Shown here one piece after another: positions 10,365 to 20,566 of a DNA stretch of 64,000 nt; within the stretch, counting starts at the first letter, position 1, and each line of letters opens with the position of its first letter. Where the stretch lies: the NCBI GenBank assembly GCA_036768485.1, contig JAVLUZ010000151.1:1263885-1327884 (forward strand), read 5' to 3'. This stretch comes from Mermis nigrescens. Taxonomy: Eukaryota > Nematoda > Enoplea > Mermithida > Mermithidae. The translations under genes and the position numbers were made by a program. A model generated the notes under the pieces. The model did not search any database. It was not told the DNA's origin and saw only the letters and a list, made by a program, of their open reading frames with translations.

Positions 10365-11300
10365 TTTTTTTAAAAATGTTTTCCCTAATTAGTAGGTTAC
10401 GAATCTGGTCTTAAAATTTCTTTACACTCATTGGTTGTTGCACAGGAGTGTAAATTAGACGATTTTTACAGTTTTCATATGGCCAAGCATATTCTAACTC
10501 AGTTTTACATTCTATGCAGTCTGATTGGTATCAAAATGTTGACGGTTAAAAAATCTAGGGTGACTTTTTTTAATTTTTTTTCAAAAGTAATATTCTCGAA
10601 TTTAGAGGCGGTTTATTGTAAAGAGTCTAGACAGAAAATTTTTCCTACCATATTCTCCACTTGGTAGACAAAACGTTGTAACCATCCTGTAAAATGTGCC
10701 TCGTCTTAAGCGCTACACGTCAAAATTTATTTTGTTTTTTACAATCAATATTGCATTATTAGTGCAAGTGTAAACTTTACACTGAAAACATTTTTTCCGC
10801 CCATAGCGTCGTGGATGATGAATTTTTTTAAAAATGTTTTCCCTAATTAGTAGATTACGAATCTGATCTTAAAATTTCTTTACACTCATTGGTTGTTGCA
10901 CAGGAGTGTAAATTGAGACGGTATTTTTACTGTTTTCATGTGCAAGATCATAATATTATCTAACTCAGTTTTACATTCTATGCAGTCTGAATGGTTTCAA
11001 AAGGTAGACGGTTATAAAATCTAGGAGAAACTTTTTTATTTTTTCTTAAAAAGTAATATTTTCGAATTTAGAGGCGGTTTATTGTAAAGAGTCTGAGACA
11101 AAAAATATTTTTTTCCCTGCCATATTCTCCACTTAGTAGAAAGAACGTGGATAACTACCTTTAAAATCTGCCTCGTCTTAAGCGCTACACGTCAAAATTT
11201 ATTTTGTTTCTTTACAATCAATATTGCGTTATTAGTGCGGTGTAAACTTTACACTGAAAAATTTTTTCCGTCCAGAGCGTCGTGGATGATAAATTTTTTT
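10365..11300 (-). repeat. Tandem ~465-bp subunits inside copy A
   Basis: Two consecutive units (about 10365-10830 and 10833-11297) share TGTTTTCCCTAATTAGTAG, TTTACACTCATTGGTTGTTG, GAGGCGGTTTATTGTAAAGA, CTTAAGCGCTACACGTC and a GTGTAAACTTTACAC palindrome. A third, diverged unit begins near 11300. Equivalent subunits occur in copies B and D, so the internal duplication predates amplification of the 4.5-kb repeat. Confidence 0.75.
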
Positions 11301-12302
11301 TAAAATGTTCTCGTGAGGTCAAAATAACGAATCTGACCTTCAAACTTTTCTACAATTAATACATAGTACTGAGGATTTAAACTTTACACTCTGGTGGATG
11401 AGTAAAAAACAGATTTTGTCCAAGATTTTCTGCCAACTTTTTCGGTTATGAGTTAAGATAATTGAAATAGATAAATATAAAGTAACTTTTAAGGGCTACA
11501 CGTCGAAGCAAACCGCGTTCAAAAAACGTAATATTGAGTTGTTTATGGAGGTGTAAAGTTCGAAATCTGAGGTGTAAAATAGGCGAAAAAAACAGGATTT
11601 TTTCGTATTTAATTAGTAAATCATATCAAATATTTCGCGGAACATAAAGTTTGGCACATACAAACGTACTACGATCAAAGGGCTACAAACTGGCCCAAGC
11701 CGAATTTATTTACACCAATGAGCGTTCGTTTCAGATTTTAAAGTTTACAATGTGGTGGACAGTGAAAAATACGTGTTTGTCCATATTTTTGTTCGCCACC
11801 CCTTAAAAAGTACTTTATTTTTATCCTATTCGACCTCTCCCGACTTCTGAACAGAGAAAGTGGAGTGTAAATAAATTCGGTTTGGGCCAGTTTGTAGCCT
11901 TTGATTGTAGTACGTTTGTATGTGCCTAAACTTATGTTTGTAAACTTTACACTGAAAAATTTTTGGGAAAAAAATCGGTTTGGGTTTTTTTGAAACAAAT
12001 GAAAAAAAACCGATTGATTGCCCCAGATGTACATTCTTGTGCTCAATTTCCATACGCACGTACATGACCGTTAAGCGCAACGCTTAAGTGGAGTCGCCCG
12101 GGACCACCTTCCCTAAAAATTATCATATTTTTCATTCCATTCCACACATATTTTCAATCAAAATCCGGGATAGGAAAATGGGTACTCGGGCTTAATGCGA
12201 CTTGAGTACGAATATGGTGATGTGTTATCATATCTTATGTGGTTAAAAGATCATATGTGTGCGTCTCAGTTTGTACTGTCTCGTTCTGTGTATACCTTTA
12301 CC

Positions 12303-12480
12303 CAGGGGCGGATTTAGGGGGAGCGGCCGCCTCGCCATTGCTTAAAAGTGTGCATTAAGCATTTTTAAGCGATTTTTAGCGATTTTCAGGTTAAAACGGC
12401 TAATTTTTCCGCCCAAGTCAGAGTTCTGCCCCCCCCTTAGGGATACCGCCCCCCTTAGGAAAATCCTAGATCTGCCAATG
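12303..12480. mobile_element. hAT-like MITE nested in copy A, exact TSD CCTTTACC
   Basis: The ends are CAGGGGCGGATTTAGG and CCTAGATCTGCCAATG, forming a CAG(G/T)GGCGGATYTAGG-type inverted repeat. The exact 8-bp duplication CCTTTACC lies at 12295-12302 and 12481-12488. The same insertion at the same site is present in copies B and D. It is 178 bp and non-coding, with an inner AAGCGATTTTTAGCG-like core. Confidence 0.85.
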
Positions 12481-13910
12481 CCTTTACCGTAAGCTTTTGC
12501 CCATAGGCCTATTGTCGTATTCATAGATCCTTTTCATCTCTTGGTTCGTGTTGTTACGCCTCTTTTTCCGCATCAGTTAAAACTGCGTGCGAGCGCAGTT
12601 TTGACGGCACTTTAAGATTTTACATTTTACAATTAGTTTTTGAGCCTGAGAGCCTCTCCGCCAGGTTCCGCGCTGAGCGTATCTTTTTTCTTTCCGTCGC
12701 CGTACGTGAGCAGACTCCGTACGTGCCTTTTTATCTGCTTGGCTGCAGAACTCGTCTGTTAGTTTTCCTGCGTAGTGTGCACGCTTCTTTTCGCCATACG
12801 CTTTGTTTTTTATCATTCGTGTTTGTGCCAATTGGCATCAGTTGTTGTATGCCTTTGGCAGGGCTTTGTGCCCTTGTTTAATTACATTGTTTGATTTTAC
12901 CCGATTAGCGTAACACGACGGTCAGCAGCATGTATCCTCCATGCTGTCGCTTTTTAATTGCTTCATAATTTTTCTGTCCAAAAAATATTGTAAAAATTAA
13001 TTATTTAATTAACGATGCTGGGCTCGGTTGAATTTCCGTGCTGTTGAATTCTGTCCTTGTGCTACACTATACTTAGGAACCCTTAATATTTTCAAGCACC
13101 GGAATTCGGTCCAAAACAAGTTAAGTAATAATCTTTTGAGCCCTCAATTAGGTTTCCGGGAACTTTAATTATGTACTTAATCTCAAAGGGGTTAAGTAAG
13201 TAAGTTTCACTAGGTGCGTGCGTAGAGGGACGGGCTACCTTGAATAGGCCGGGCCGCTTACCCCCGAATCGCCGGCTGGTGATCGACCTCCTAAAAAGGG
13301 CGAGAACCCCCGTGTGAGCGCATAAGCTTGAGATTCGGGTTAAGTAAGCGAAGTGAACGTAGCTTGAGTCTACGTTAACACATCTGATATTTATTTGTCC
13401 TTGAGCCATTGTGGAGACTTAATTTTTTCATAAATGTTGATCGTAATATCAGAATAACGAATCCGACTGAAATTTTCTTTAAACTCTGTGGTTGTGTAAA
13501 GTTTACACTGCATATTAACTCTTGTTCTAGAGCCTTGCGGAAGCTTAATGTTTTCAAAATGTTCTACGTAAAATCAGAATTGTGAATCTGACTGTTAGTT
13601 TTCTCTACACCTAGTAGTTGTGTTAAATTTGCACTAATCATTTGTTGTTGAAATGTAGTTTATACTACAAATTTATTTACTTCCAAATCTGAGCGTTAGT
13701 GTTCCTTACACTTGAAATTTGCGTAAAGTTAATGCTGAAAAGCTTTGATCTGTTAAAATAATGTATGGTTGTCTTGTTTGAGAAGGATAATGCTGATGTT
13801 AAGAACAGTATTGCTTTCCGTGTTCTCGGACTGCTGTCATTATAAAAGCATGTTACTGTATGTGTTTACTGACTGATGTGCTCAAATCATACTAATTAAA
13901 AGCGGGGTAC

Positions 13911-14648
13911 TAGCAAAGAAAAATGCTCCAATGGAACAAAAAAGATGAATATACTTGGAATTGTGGATTATTAAGGATGTAAAAGGATGGGACTAGGAAA
14001 AATCTACCTAAAGTCGCAAAATCTGCTAAAAATCACACTTTCTCTAAGCAACGCAAAAATCGAAGTATATTCTGCAGCCTCTAAAAAGTGTCTTTTTTAA
14101 ATAATGTTCAAAGTTTCAGATAAGAGTGTATAAACGAAATCTGTAATGTTTATTTTTTTAAATTAATGGCAAGTAGCAACGCTGACTAGCTTCGTATCCT
14201 GATCGATAGAAAATTAAGTGGTATTGTATTTAAAGTTGTTTTATTTTCTTCTGAGCATTAAAGCAAGCAAAGCAGCGGCCGATTGATTAGTGCACACAAT
14301 CCTTAAGGGCATGCTAGTGTACCTACATCTAGTCTGTTTCAAGTCAACTTAAGTGTTTCCTACTGTTTGGCTTAGAAAGACAGTTAGTTTACTCAACATC
14401 ATTTCCCATAGCTACTGCGTAGCTAATGTGCTGCTTTTTCAATCATTTTATGGTTAAATATTTATTTTAATCTGTTGGCCGCAGAATATACTTCGATTTT
14501 TTGCGTTGCTTAGAGAAAGTGTGATTTTTAGCAGATTTTGCGACTTTAGGTAGATTTTTCCTAGTCCCATCCTTTTACATCCTTAATAATCCACAATTCC
14601 AAGTATATTCATCTTTTTTGTTCCATTGGAGCATTTTTCTTTGCTAGT
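13911..14648. repeat. Foldback block of copy A
   Basis: Arms of about 165-175 bp (13911-14085 and 14480-14648) are inverted copies of each other. They begin ACTAGCAAAGAAAAATGCTC and contain GGAACAAAAAAGATGAATAT. The roughly 400-bp loop is A+T-rich and contains AATCAATCGGCC-like text. The same block marks one end of copies B, C and D, always at the outer boundary. This suggests either that it is a terminus of the larger element or that the larger element inserted beside it. Confidence 0.8.
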
Positions 14649-14719
14649 GATGATCTACATGAACAGCTACGTGCTTAAGTAGACAACAGCATACCTAGCG
14701 CATACTTCAATGCACCAAA

Positions 14720-15018
14720 AATCGGCGATATCGTAGAAAAATAGGATGGGTTCTATTCTTACGATTTTAGTCGGCGACATCGCCGACAAAAATTGGGAAA
14801 GTCGGCGATATCGCCGACTAAAAATCGGGAAAATCGTAAGAGTCGGCGATATCGCCGACAAAAATCGGGAAAGTCGTAAGAATCGGCGATATCGCCGACA
14901 AAAATCGGGAAAGTCGGCGATATCGCCGACTAAAAATCGGAAAATCGGGGCACTTCTGAACCGGGAAAAAGTGTCGGCGATGTCGGCGATATCGCCGATT
15001 TTTACTTCTGAACCGGGC
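14720..15018. repeat. Second array of GTCGGCGATATCGCCGAC palindromes
   Basis: At least five close matches to the palindrome plus degraded ones (CGGCGACATCGCCG near 14772) are separated by AAAAATCGGGAAA-type spacers, some carrying ATCGTAAGA. The right end reads TTTTACTTCTGAACCGGGCT, the inverse of the left end of the 8658-8895 array. The two clusters are therefore members of one element family. The other terminus was not located. Confidence 0.8.
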
Positions 15019-15020
15019 TT

Positions 15021-15251
15021 TATAGTTTGTCTCATTTAACTTTGCGGTTTTCGTTTGAATTTTTTTGCATGAATCAGGCTACAAAAGTGGCTTAAAATGT
15101 TGATGCAGTAATGCGGTTTAGCAGTGGTAGGTACACGTATCCATACGACTCAATATACTGCAGAATATCATATTTACCCTATTAGTAAAACGCTTTTGTA
15201 GCCACTTTAAATTTTTTCCAAGAACCTCAAAGTTAAACGAAACAGGCTATA
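15021..15251. mobile_element. TATAGTCTGTTTCA-family MITE
   Basis: The ends are TATAGTTTGTCTCATTTAAC and GTTAAACGAAACAGGCTATA, an imperfect inverted repeat with TA at both edges. The internal arms also pair (GGCTACAAAAGTGGCTT against TTTGTAGCCACTTTAAA), so the whole element folds back. Relatives with the same body lie at 22246-22400 (partial), 55479-55679 and 57430-57555. It is non-coding. Confidence 0.75.
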
Positions 15252-15359
15252 ATTTAAGCTTCTATAGTCTAGCTGGATCATCTAATCGGCGAAATTAAAA
15301 ATTGGAAAGTTTTGCCATAGCAACATTTATTTTGACCACCAATAAAATCTAACTATAGT

Positions 15360-15901
15360 TATAGTCTGTTTCATTTATCCGAGCTTTTTCAGTAATGTTT
15401 TCGGAGACTACAGTAACCCCTTATTTTTTATTTACTGTAATTCGCTAGATCTCACTGTAGTTAGTAGCAGAGAAGGGTTTTTAAATAACATTTTTTGAGA
15501 CATAATTTATTCTCGTCTTCCAGCAAATTAATCAACTTACAGATAGAATATCGCGCATTGCTTATCCATAGTTGGCACTTTAAACACAATAGACTAAAAT
15601 ATTAAGAAGCGTCGCGAACTCTCTCATAGCTCAGTGGTAAGATATCTGCTTGTCGTGTCGAAGCAACTGGAGTTCGATTCCACCCGATAGCTCTTTATTT
15701 TGCGCACTTACTGTAGTATGTCCTAGCACTGATTAAATGCCTAAATTAAATTATATAGCGGATTGGTATTAAGAATGGAGAATTCTGACACTCGCCCTCA
15801 CTGAGCTTATCTGCCGAATTACAGTAATTCGTCTTGTTTCGCTTACTGTAGCCCTTAAAAGAATTGACTAAAAAGCTCTCGAATAAATGAAACGAGACTA
15901 T
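15360..15901 (+). mobile_element. tRNA-bearing TATAGTCTGTTTCA element, left of inverted pair
   Basis: It runs from TATAGTCTGTTTCATTTATC to AAATGAAACGAGACTATA. The body contains CTACAGTAA-type words near both ends (CTACAGTAACCCC; GCTTACTGTAGCCC) and a tRNA-like segment at 15617-15693. A near-identical element lies in opposite orientation at 15986-16531, so the two make a roughly 1.17-kb inverted pair. Confidence 0.75.
15617..15693 (+). other. tRNA-derived segment (pol III A and B boxes)
   Basis: An A-box match TAGCTCAGTGGTAAGA and a B-box match GAGTTCGATTCC are correctly spaced, with an anticodon-like arm TGCTT..AAGCA around a 9-nt loop containing GTCGTG. The T-arm and acceptor stem pair poorly, so this is a tRNA-derived promoter segment rather than a working tRNA. 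It is embedded in the 15360-15901 element. Confidence 0.6.
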
Positions 15902-15985
15902 AAATCTTCATAATTTAATAGTATGTTTAAACTTTAAGTTTCTGTTGGTTTACAACTCTCACTTAGCAAGCTCATTTTTAAAGAC
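15902..15985 (+). repeat. Short Penelope-like 3' tail relic
   Basis: The block with GTTTAAACTTTAAGTTTCT, GGTTTACAACTCTC and AGCTCATTTTT matches 36690-36755, which lies just downstream of the GIY-YIG fragment at 36282-36620. It is therefore probably the 3' tail of that Penelope-like family, sandwiched between the two inverted elements. Confidence 0.5.
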
Positions 15986-16531
15986 TATAGTCTGTTTCAT
16001 TTATTTGAGAGCTTTTTAGTCAATTCTTTTGAGGGCTACAGTAAGCGGAACGAGACGAATTATTGTATTTCGGCAGATCAGCTCAGTGAGGGCGAGTGGC
16101 TGGAATTCTTCCATTTTTAATGCACTAATCCGCCTATATAAATTTAATTCCGGCATTTAATGAGTACTGGGACATACTATAGTAAGTGCGCTTAATAAAA
16201 GCTATCGGGTGGAATCGAACCCGGTTGCTTCGACACGACAAGCAGACGTTTTACCACTGAGCTATGAGGAGTTCGCGGCGTTTCTGAACATTTTAGTCTA
16301 TTGTGTTCAAAGTGTCAACTTGGGATAAGCTGAATGCGCGATTTCTATCTGTTAGTTAATTAATCTGCTGGAGGACGAGAATAAATCATGTCGCGAAAAT
16401 GTTATTGAAAAACCCTTCTGCTACGTAACTACAATGAGATCTAGCGAAGTACAGTAAATAAGAAAGAAGGGGTTACTGTAGCCTCCGAAAACATTTACTG
16501 AAAAAGCTCTCGGATAAATGAAACAGACTAT
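15986..16531 (-). mobile_element. tRNA-bearing TATAGTCTGTTTCA element, right of inverted pair
   Basis: The ends are TATAGTCTGTTTCATTTATT and ATAAATGAAACAGACTA. Internally it is the inverse of 15360-15901, including the tRNA-like segment on the minus strand. Sequence identity by eye is high with scattered changes, so the pair is either a duplication-inversion or two insertions near one site. Confidence 0.75.
16201..16270 (-). other. tRNA-derived segment, second copy
   Basis: Reverse-complement copy of 15617-15693 with GGGTTCGATTCC as the B box and TAGCTCAGTGGTAAAA as the A box. Its T-arm is slightly better preserved (GGGT..ACCC). It remains a degenerate tRNA-like promoter within a mobile element. 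Confidence 0.6.
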
Positions 16532-17474
16532 TACACTGCCTGCTGGCCGACTGCTCTGGTGGGCTCTGTACCGATATTAAAGACCCTCTATTACGAATTA
16601 GCGACTCCCACGTTATGTGTGCTTGCAATGCTTACGAATAAGATCTTATAGAAATGCTTGTTAGTTTTCTTGCAAGATCTGTACCTTTTGCTTGTCATGT
16701 GCTTACTTGCCAACTTACAGGAAAACGTAATTCTTACAAGCAAACTTACAAGAAATTTTGAATCTTATTGAAATGCTTGTAAGACCTTGCTTATCCGAAT
16801 CTTACAAGAATTTCTATCTTGCAAGCATACTTATAATTTTGCTTGCAAGTGCTTGCCCTACAAGCAGTTCTACAAGATCCCAGCTGACTGCTTATAAAAA
16901 CGTGCAAGCATCTTATAAGCATATTCTTGCATGTGCTTAGAAGCACATGCAATGCTGATCAAAAAAGTTTTGGCAGCCGGTCTTAGTTACAGTGCACTGA
17001 GCACAACCACCAAATACACATCTACATCTGCATTATTGTGCAAGATGCTCCAAGTCAGGCATGCGTGCGCTGCTTGATAATCGTGATATTTTGAATTTAC
17101 TTAATATGAACTTGAAACATAATCTTCACGGGTTTAATAGCAAAGAGAAGTGCTTATAAGCAAGTATAAGATTTTTTTAAAATTGCCCAAAATTTGACAA
17201 CATCAACTTGGTTGTGCATAATTATAAGCGTCTAAAGTTTAAATCTTGTTTATGTATGTAGGTATGTCCCTCACAGCTTCAAGATAAACATGGGGGCAGC
17301 TATATGCATAGGTGGACAAAAAACAATTTGGGCTTATATGTCAAATTTTCTTTGAATTTCATTGTAATATACCTACAATATATCTCCATTTATATTTTGT
17401 TTTTTTTGGAAATCAAAACCATAGGCTGAATTTCTTCATTTCAGACATATGACCAAAAGCAGCATCAGCACGAC

Positions 17475-17735
17475 TGTAGGTTGGCGGCTTCAAAGTTCTG
17501 GGGGTGCAAAATTTTTTAAAGTCAAATATTGGCTTTAAAAATGGTACTATGGCTAAGTAAACACCATTTTGAACATTCCTCGTCAACCATTGGCATCAAA
17601 AAATCATGAAAAAAGCAAAAAATTCAAAAATTGAAATTTTGGCGGTATTGCTGGGTATTTTTATTTTCATGTTAGGCATTTTGCTTTCTGGGGGTGCATA
17701 CCACATGTGGGCGGGGTGGGGGGTAAGCATCCCCA
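17475..17735. mobile_element. CACACCTGGGC-family MITE, diverged
   Basis: It starts near GTAGGTTGGCGGCTTCAAAG and keeps TCTGGGGGTGCAAAATTTTT, ATGGTACTATGGC, CATTGGCATCAAAAAATC and a final GGGGTGCATACC..GTGGGCGGGG block. Termini are eroded and no TSD can be read. It inserted within the 16.6-19.8 kb region. Confidence 0.6.
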
Positions 17736-17776
17736 GATGGCCAAATGCATAACAAGAAAATGGAAATAATCAACAA

Positions 17777-18257
17777 CATAGGTGGGCGGCTCCAAAGGTC
17801 TGGGGGGTGCAAAATTTTTTTAAAGTCAAATATTGGCCTTAAAAATGGTGCTATGGCGAAAAAACACCATTTTTGAACGGTTCTCGTCGAGCTCTATCGA
17901 TTGGCATAAAAAACTCGAAAAAAGCAAAAAAATTCCAAAAACTGAAATTCTGGGGGGATTGTTGGGTATTTGCCATTTCTTGTTGGGTACTTGCCTTCTG
18001 GGGGATGCATACCCCAAACCCCCCGCGCCCAGGTAAGCCCAACAATACCCCACAGTTCATTTTTGAAAAATTTTATGTTTTTTTGGATTTTTTGATGCCA
18101 ATCGATATAGCTCGACGAGAAACGTTCAAAAATGGTGTATTTCATCATAGCACCATTTTTAGGCCAATATTCGACTCTCAAAAAATTTTGAATTCCCCAG
18201 AACTTTGGAGCTGCCCACTTATGGTGCATGCCCCCAAACCCCCCACGCCCAGGAATG
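17777..18257. mobile_element. Composite CACACCTGGGC-family MITE
   Basis: The left end is CATAGGTGGGCGGCTCC and the right end CACGCCCAGGAATG. Like 1391-1880 it consists of two opposed halves; the second begins near 18030 and runs back through TTTTTGATGCCAATCGATA and CTGCCCACTTATGG. Flanks ATCAACAA and ATCACCAC match at 6 of 8 positions, a plausible eroded TSD. Confidence 0.65.
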
Positions 18258-19886
18258 ATCACCACCACGATTATTGTGTGTATTCATAAAAAGCTATTTC
18301 TGACGTGAAAATGCGAATTTCGGACCAAAAACGGCAGCAACCCAGCACATTTTATTTAGTCCTTATAAAGTTTTCAAAAATTTCCGATAGCTGAAGGTTG
18401 GCTAAGACTTTCAACGTCTTACAAGATTTTGGATTGCTGAATAAAACTATAAGCGTTTAATTATTTTTGTAAGAATTTTGGCCTGTTTTCATGACTTATA
18501 AGCACGATTGGCTCAGCGTGTTTATGTATACAATTATAGCCTTCCTTGAAAAAAGCCGAGGAGGATGAATAATACACATTAAATAACCTTATGAGGAGAC
18601 TGGCAGGTGCACCACTTGCTTTAGCAATATTTTCTGCATCACTGGAGTTGCTTAGCAGTAACTAGTACGCTTGTGAAAATTTCAATAGACTCATTTTATT
18701 TAATTGACTTAATTTTAATTCAATTTTATTAAATTTCCGTTTAACCATTTTTGTGGCCTTACGCATGCGGATTAATTGAATTCAAGAGAAAACCATAAAG
18801 TTAAAGTAATCAGACTCTGTACCTACAAGAATTTGACTTCATTCCAAATCATTTCTGGTCAGTCTGATAAAACGTCACTGTAAATCCGTAGATATATTTA
18901 AAACTTATCTTGCTCTTCTGCTTGTCAGTGCTTGCAAGCAGAAACAAGCAAAAAAGTTGTCTTGCGATAATGCATACTATGACCTATAAGTTTGCTTATT
19001 CATGCTTGTAAGCAACAAGAAAAATCTTTAAAAAATCAATTTTTGGAGAACTGTTGAGTATTTACACTTTCGTGTTGGGTATTTGGCCTTCTGGGGTGCA
19101 TACCTACACCAAACCCCCACACCCAGGTTAGCAAGGCCGGCCTCGTGAGTCAGCCGGCCTGTTTCGCTCAGTAATCGAGCTTCTTGAAGGACAAATTCCC
19201 TAAAAAAGTATTACAATGACTAATGACTTGTAGATTAAAGTTGATTCACATTTTTATGCTCTTTTGCGAAAAGATATTTTCAATCATCTTCAATTTTTTT
19301 GTCATTTTTTCATCTTTTCAGTCACTTTCATTATACTGATAATATTACCGTTTTTACAGCATGACGTGCCTAGGTAGGTACATATATGTATCTTATAAGA
19401 CAGCTTGTATTATCTTATAAATGAATCGTGTCTTGCTTGTCATGTCACAAGCACACTTAAGCAATCATGCAAGTCATCTTGCAATAAGGCATACAAGAAC
19501 GTAATTTGCTTGCTCATGCTTGTCTGTAATACGCAGACGTAACTTTCTTACAAGACGGCTTTTTGCTTACGCTGTCCTACAATCCTGCTTGTCTTTAATT
19601 CTTGTCCTGCTTATGACTGCGTGTAAGCAAAAAGCAAAGGCTGGCAAGAATGTAAGATAGTATATGCCATCTTATAAGAATTTTATGTATTGTAAGACTG
19701 CTTGCAAGCAGTAACGTTTTCTTATAAAATCTTGCAACAACATAAGCATCCGGAGGAAGAAAAATAAGATTTCTAAGAATCTTATAAGAATTCACCCGCT
19801 ACTTATCAAGATGTAATAAGCAACATAACGTGGGTTATACGTATTGCATAAATGAGAATACGAAATCAGGCAGCACGCCACCTACA

Positions 19887-20055
19887 TATAGTCTGTTTCA
19901 CTTCAGTTTGGGCATAAATTTTGAAAATTTTTTAGAAAGTTAGTCGACGGATTACGATAATTATATATCAAATCAATGCTGATCGCAATCTGTCGGCGTA
20001 TTGTCGGACATGATTTCTTAAAATTTATGTTCAAACTTGTGTGCAACAGACTATA
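19887..20055. mobile_element. TATAGTCTGTTTCA-family MITE, short subtype
   Basis: TATAGTCTGTTTCACTTCAG pairs with the right end CAACAGACTATA. The interior contains AATCAATGCTGATCGCAATC and TATTGTCGGA..ATTT, matching 47066-47234 closely and the right half of 22005-22234. Non-coding. Confidence 0.75.
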
Positions 20056-20566
20056 TATGTAATGGGAAAGCCAAAAATCTATTATTGCTTGCATCTTGAT
20101 CCAGTCTGAGCAGTGTATAAGTTGCAAAACATACATGTAGCATAAAAGCAAATAAGAACCGTCTTTTCAAACATCCAATCATCGTTAACCAGTTCAATTT
20201 GGCCCGCCTTCGATACAACAAACTCCGCCTCAACGTCAATCGCAATAGAGACTATGTAATAAGGACAGTCCAGTTCAAGTCGGAATCCGAGTCCGAGTTC
20301 GGATTCGAGGGAACGACCCAAAGGCCATAGTGGCGCCGGGGTAGGCCAGGGGAGCCACCCTGTTCCAGATTCAACGTCGACATTATTGATAACATGATTA
20401 TATGATATTTGTTTGCGTACATATTTTCGATGTACAAGTGCCCGATTTATCGATATCAAATTAGAAAATCAGAACCTTGAATCGGATTAATCCATATAAG
20501 CGAATAACACCAGTTACGGACTTTAAAGCTTATTTTTGTAACTTAAGCGGGTTGTCGTGCTTTTGG
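20056..20566. other. Gene-free stretch
   Basis: Several overlapping minus-strand open frames of 60-125 codons cover this region. They show no domain, membrane pattern or splice context, so none is called. A GC-richer patch lies at 20285-20360. Confidence 0.35.

Larger units (their letters stand above)
10112..14648 (-). repeat. 4.5-kb palindrome-rich repeat, copy A (inverted)
   Basis: This copy is nearly identical to copies B (22861-27490) and D (39511-44054) but in opposite orientation. Read on the minus strand it has: a foldback block (14648-13911), then sequence rich in TGTAAACTTTACA-type palindromes, then a terminal hairpin ATAGGTAGCGC..GCGCTACCTAT at 10112-10136. A small hAT MITE sits inside (12303-12480). 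No transposase or long ORF is seen; the only shared frame is 84 codons with no domain. The element class is unknown. Confidence 0.75.
16604..19835. mobile_element. Candidate 3.2-kb element with CTTGTAAG-type subterminal repeats
   Basis: CCCACGTTATGT occurs at about 16608-16619 and in inverted form (ACATAACGTGGG) at about 19824-19835. Just inside both ends are dense clusters of short words CTTGCAAG, CTTACAAG, CTTATAAG and TCTTGTAAG (16620-16945; 18900-19030 and 19385-19800). Repeated short words next to inverted ends are typical of hAT/CACTA-like transposase-binding regions. The middle is non-coding and carries CACACCTGGGC-family insertions. No TSD or transposase was found, so the boundary is inferred. 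Confidence 0.5.

Noticed and set aside
12577..12831. 84-codon frame (MAQTRMIKNKAYGEKK..) shared by copies A and D and broken in B
   Set aside because: The whole 4.5-kb repeat is nearly identical between these copies, so conservation of one frame means little. It has no recognisable domain and copy B has an extra base that breaks it.
10112..14648. Helitron interpretation of the 4.5-kb repeat because of its terminal hairpin
   Set aside because: No 5' TC and no 3' CTRR after the hairpin, and flanks do not show insertion between A and T consistently. The foldback end does not fit either.
15617..15693. Functional tRNA gene
   Set aside because: A and B boxes are good but the T-arm and acceptor stem do not pair, the anticodon loop is nine bases, and the sequence is duplicated inside a mobile element.
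18062..18257. Long frames across 17826-18289 on both strands
   Set aside because: They translate a composite CACACCTGGGC MITE; opposite halves are inverted copies, which yields open frames on both strands.
20082..20459. 125-codon minus-strand frame
   Set aside because: No domain, membrane pattern or splice context; overlapping frames on the same strand are equally long.
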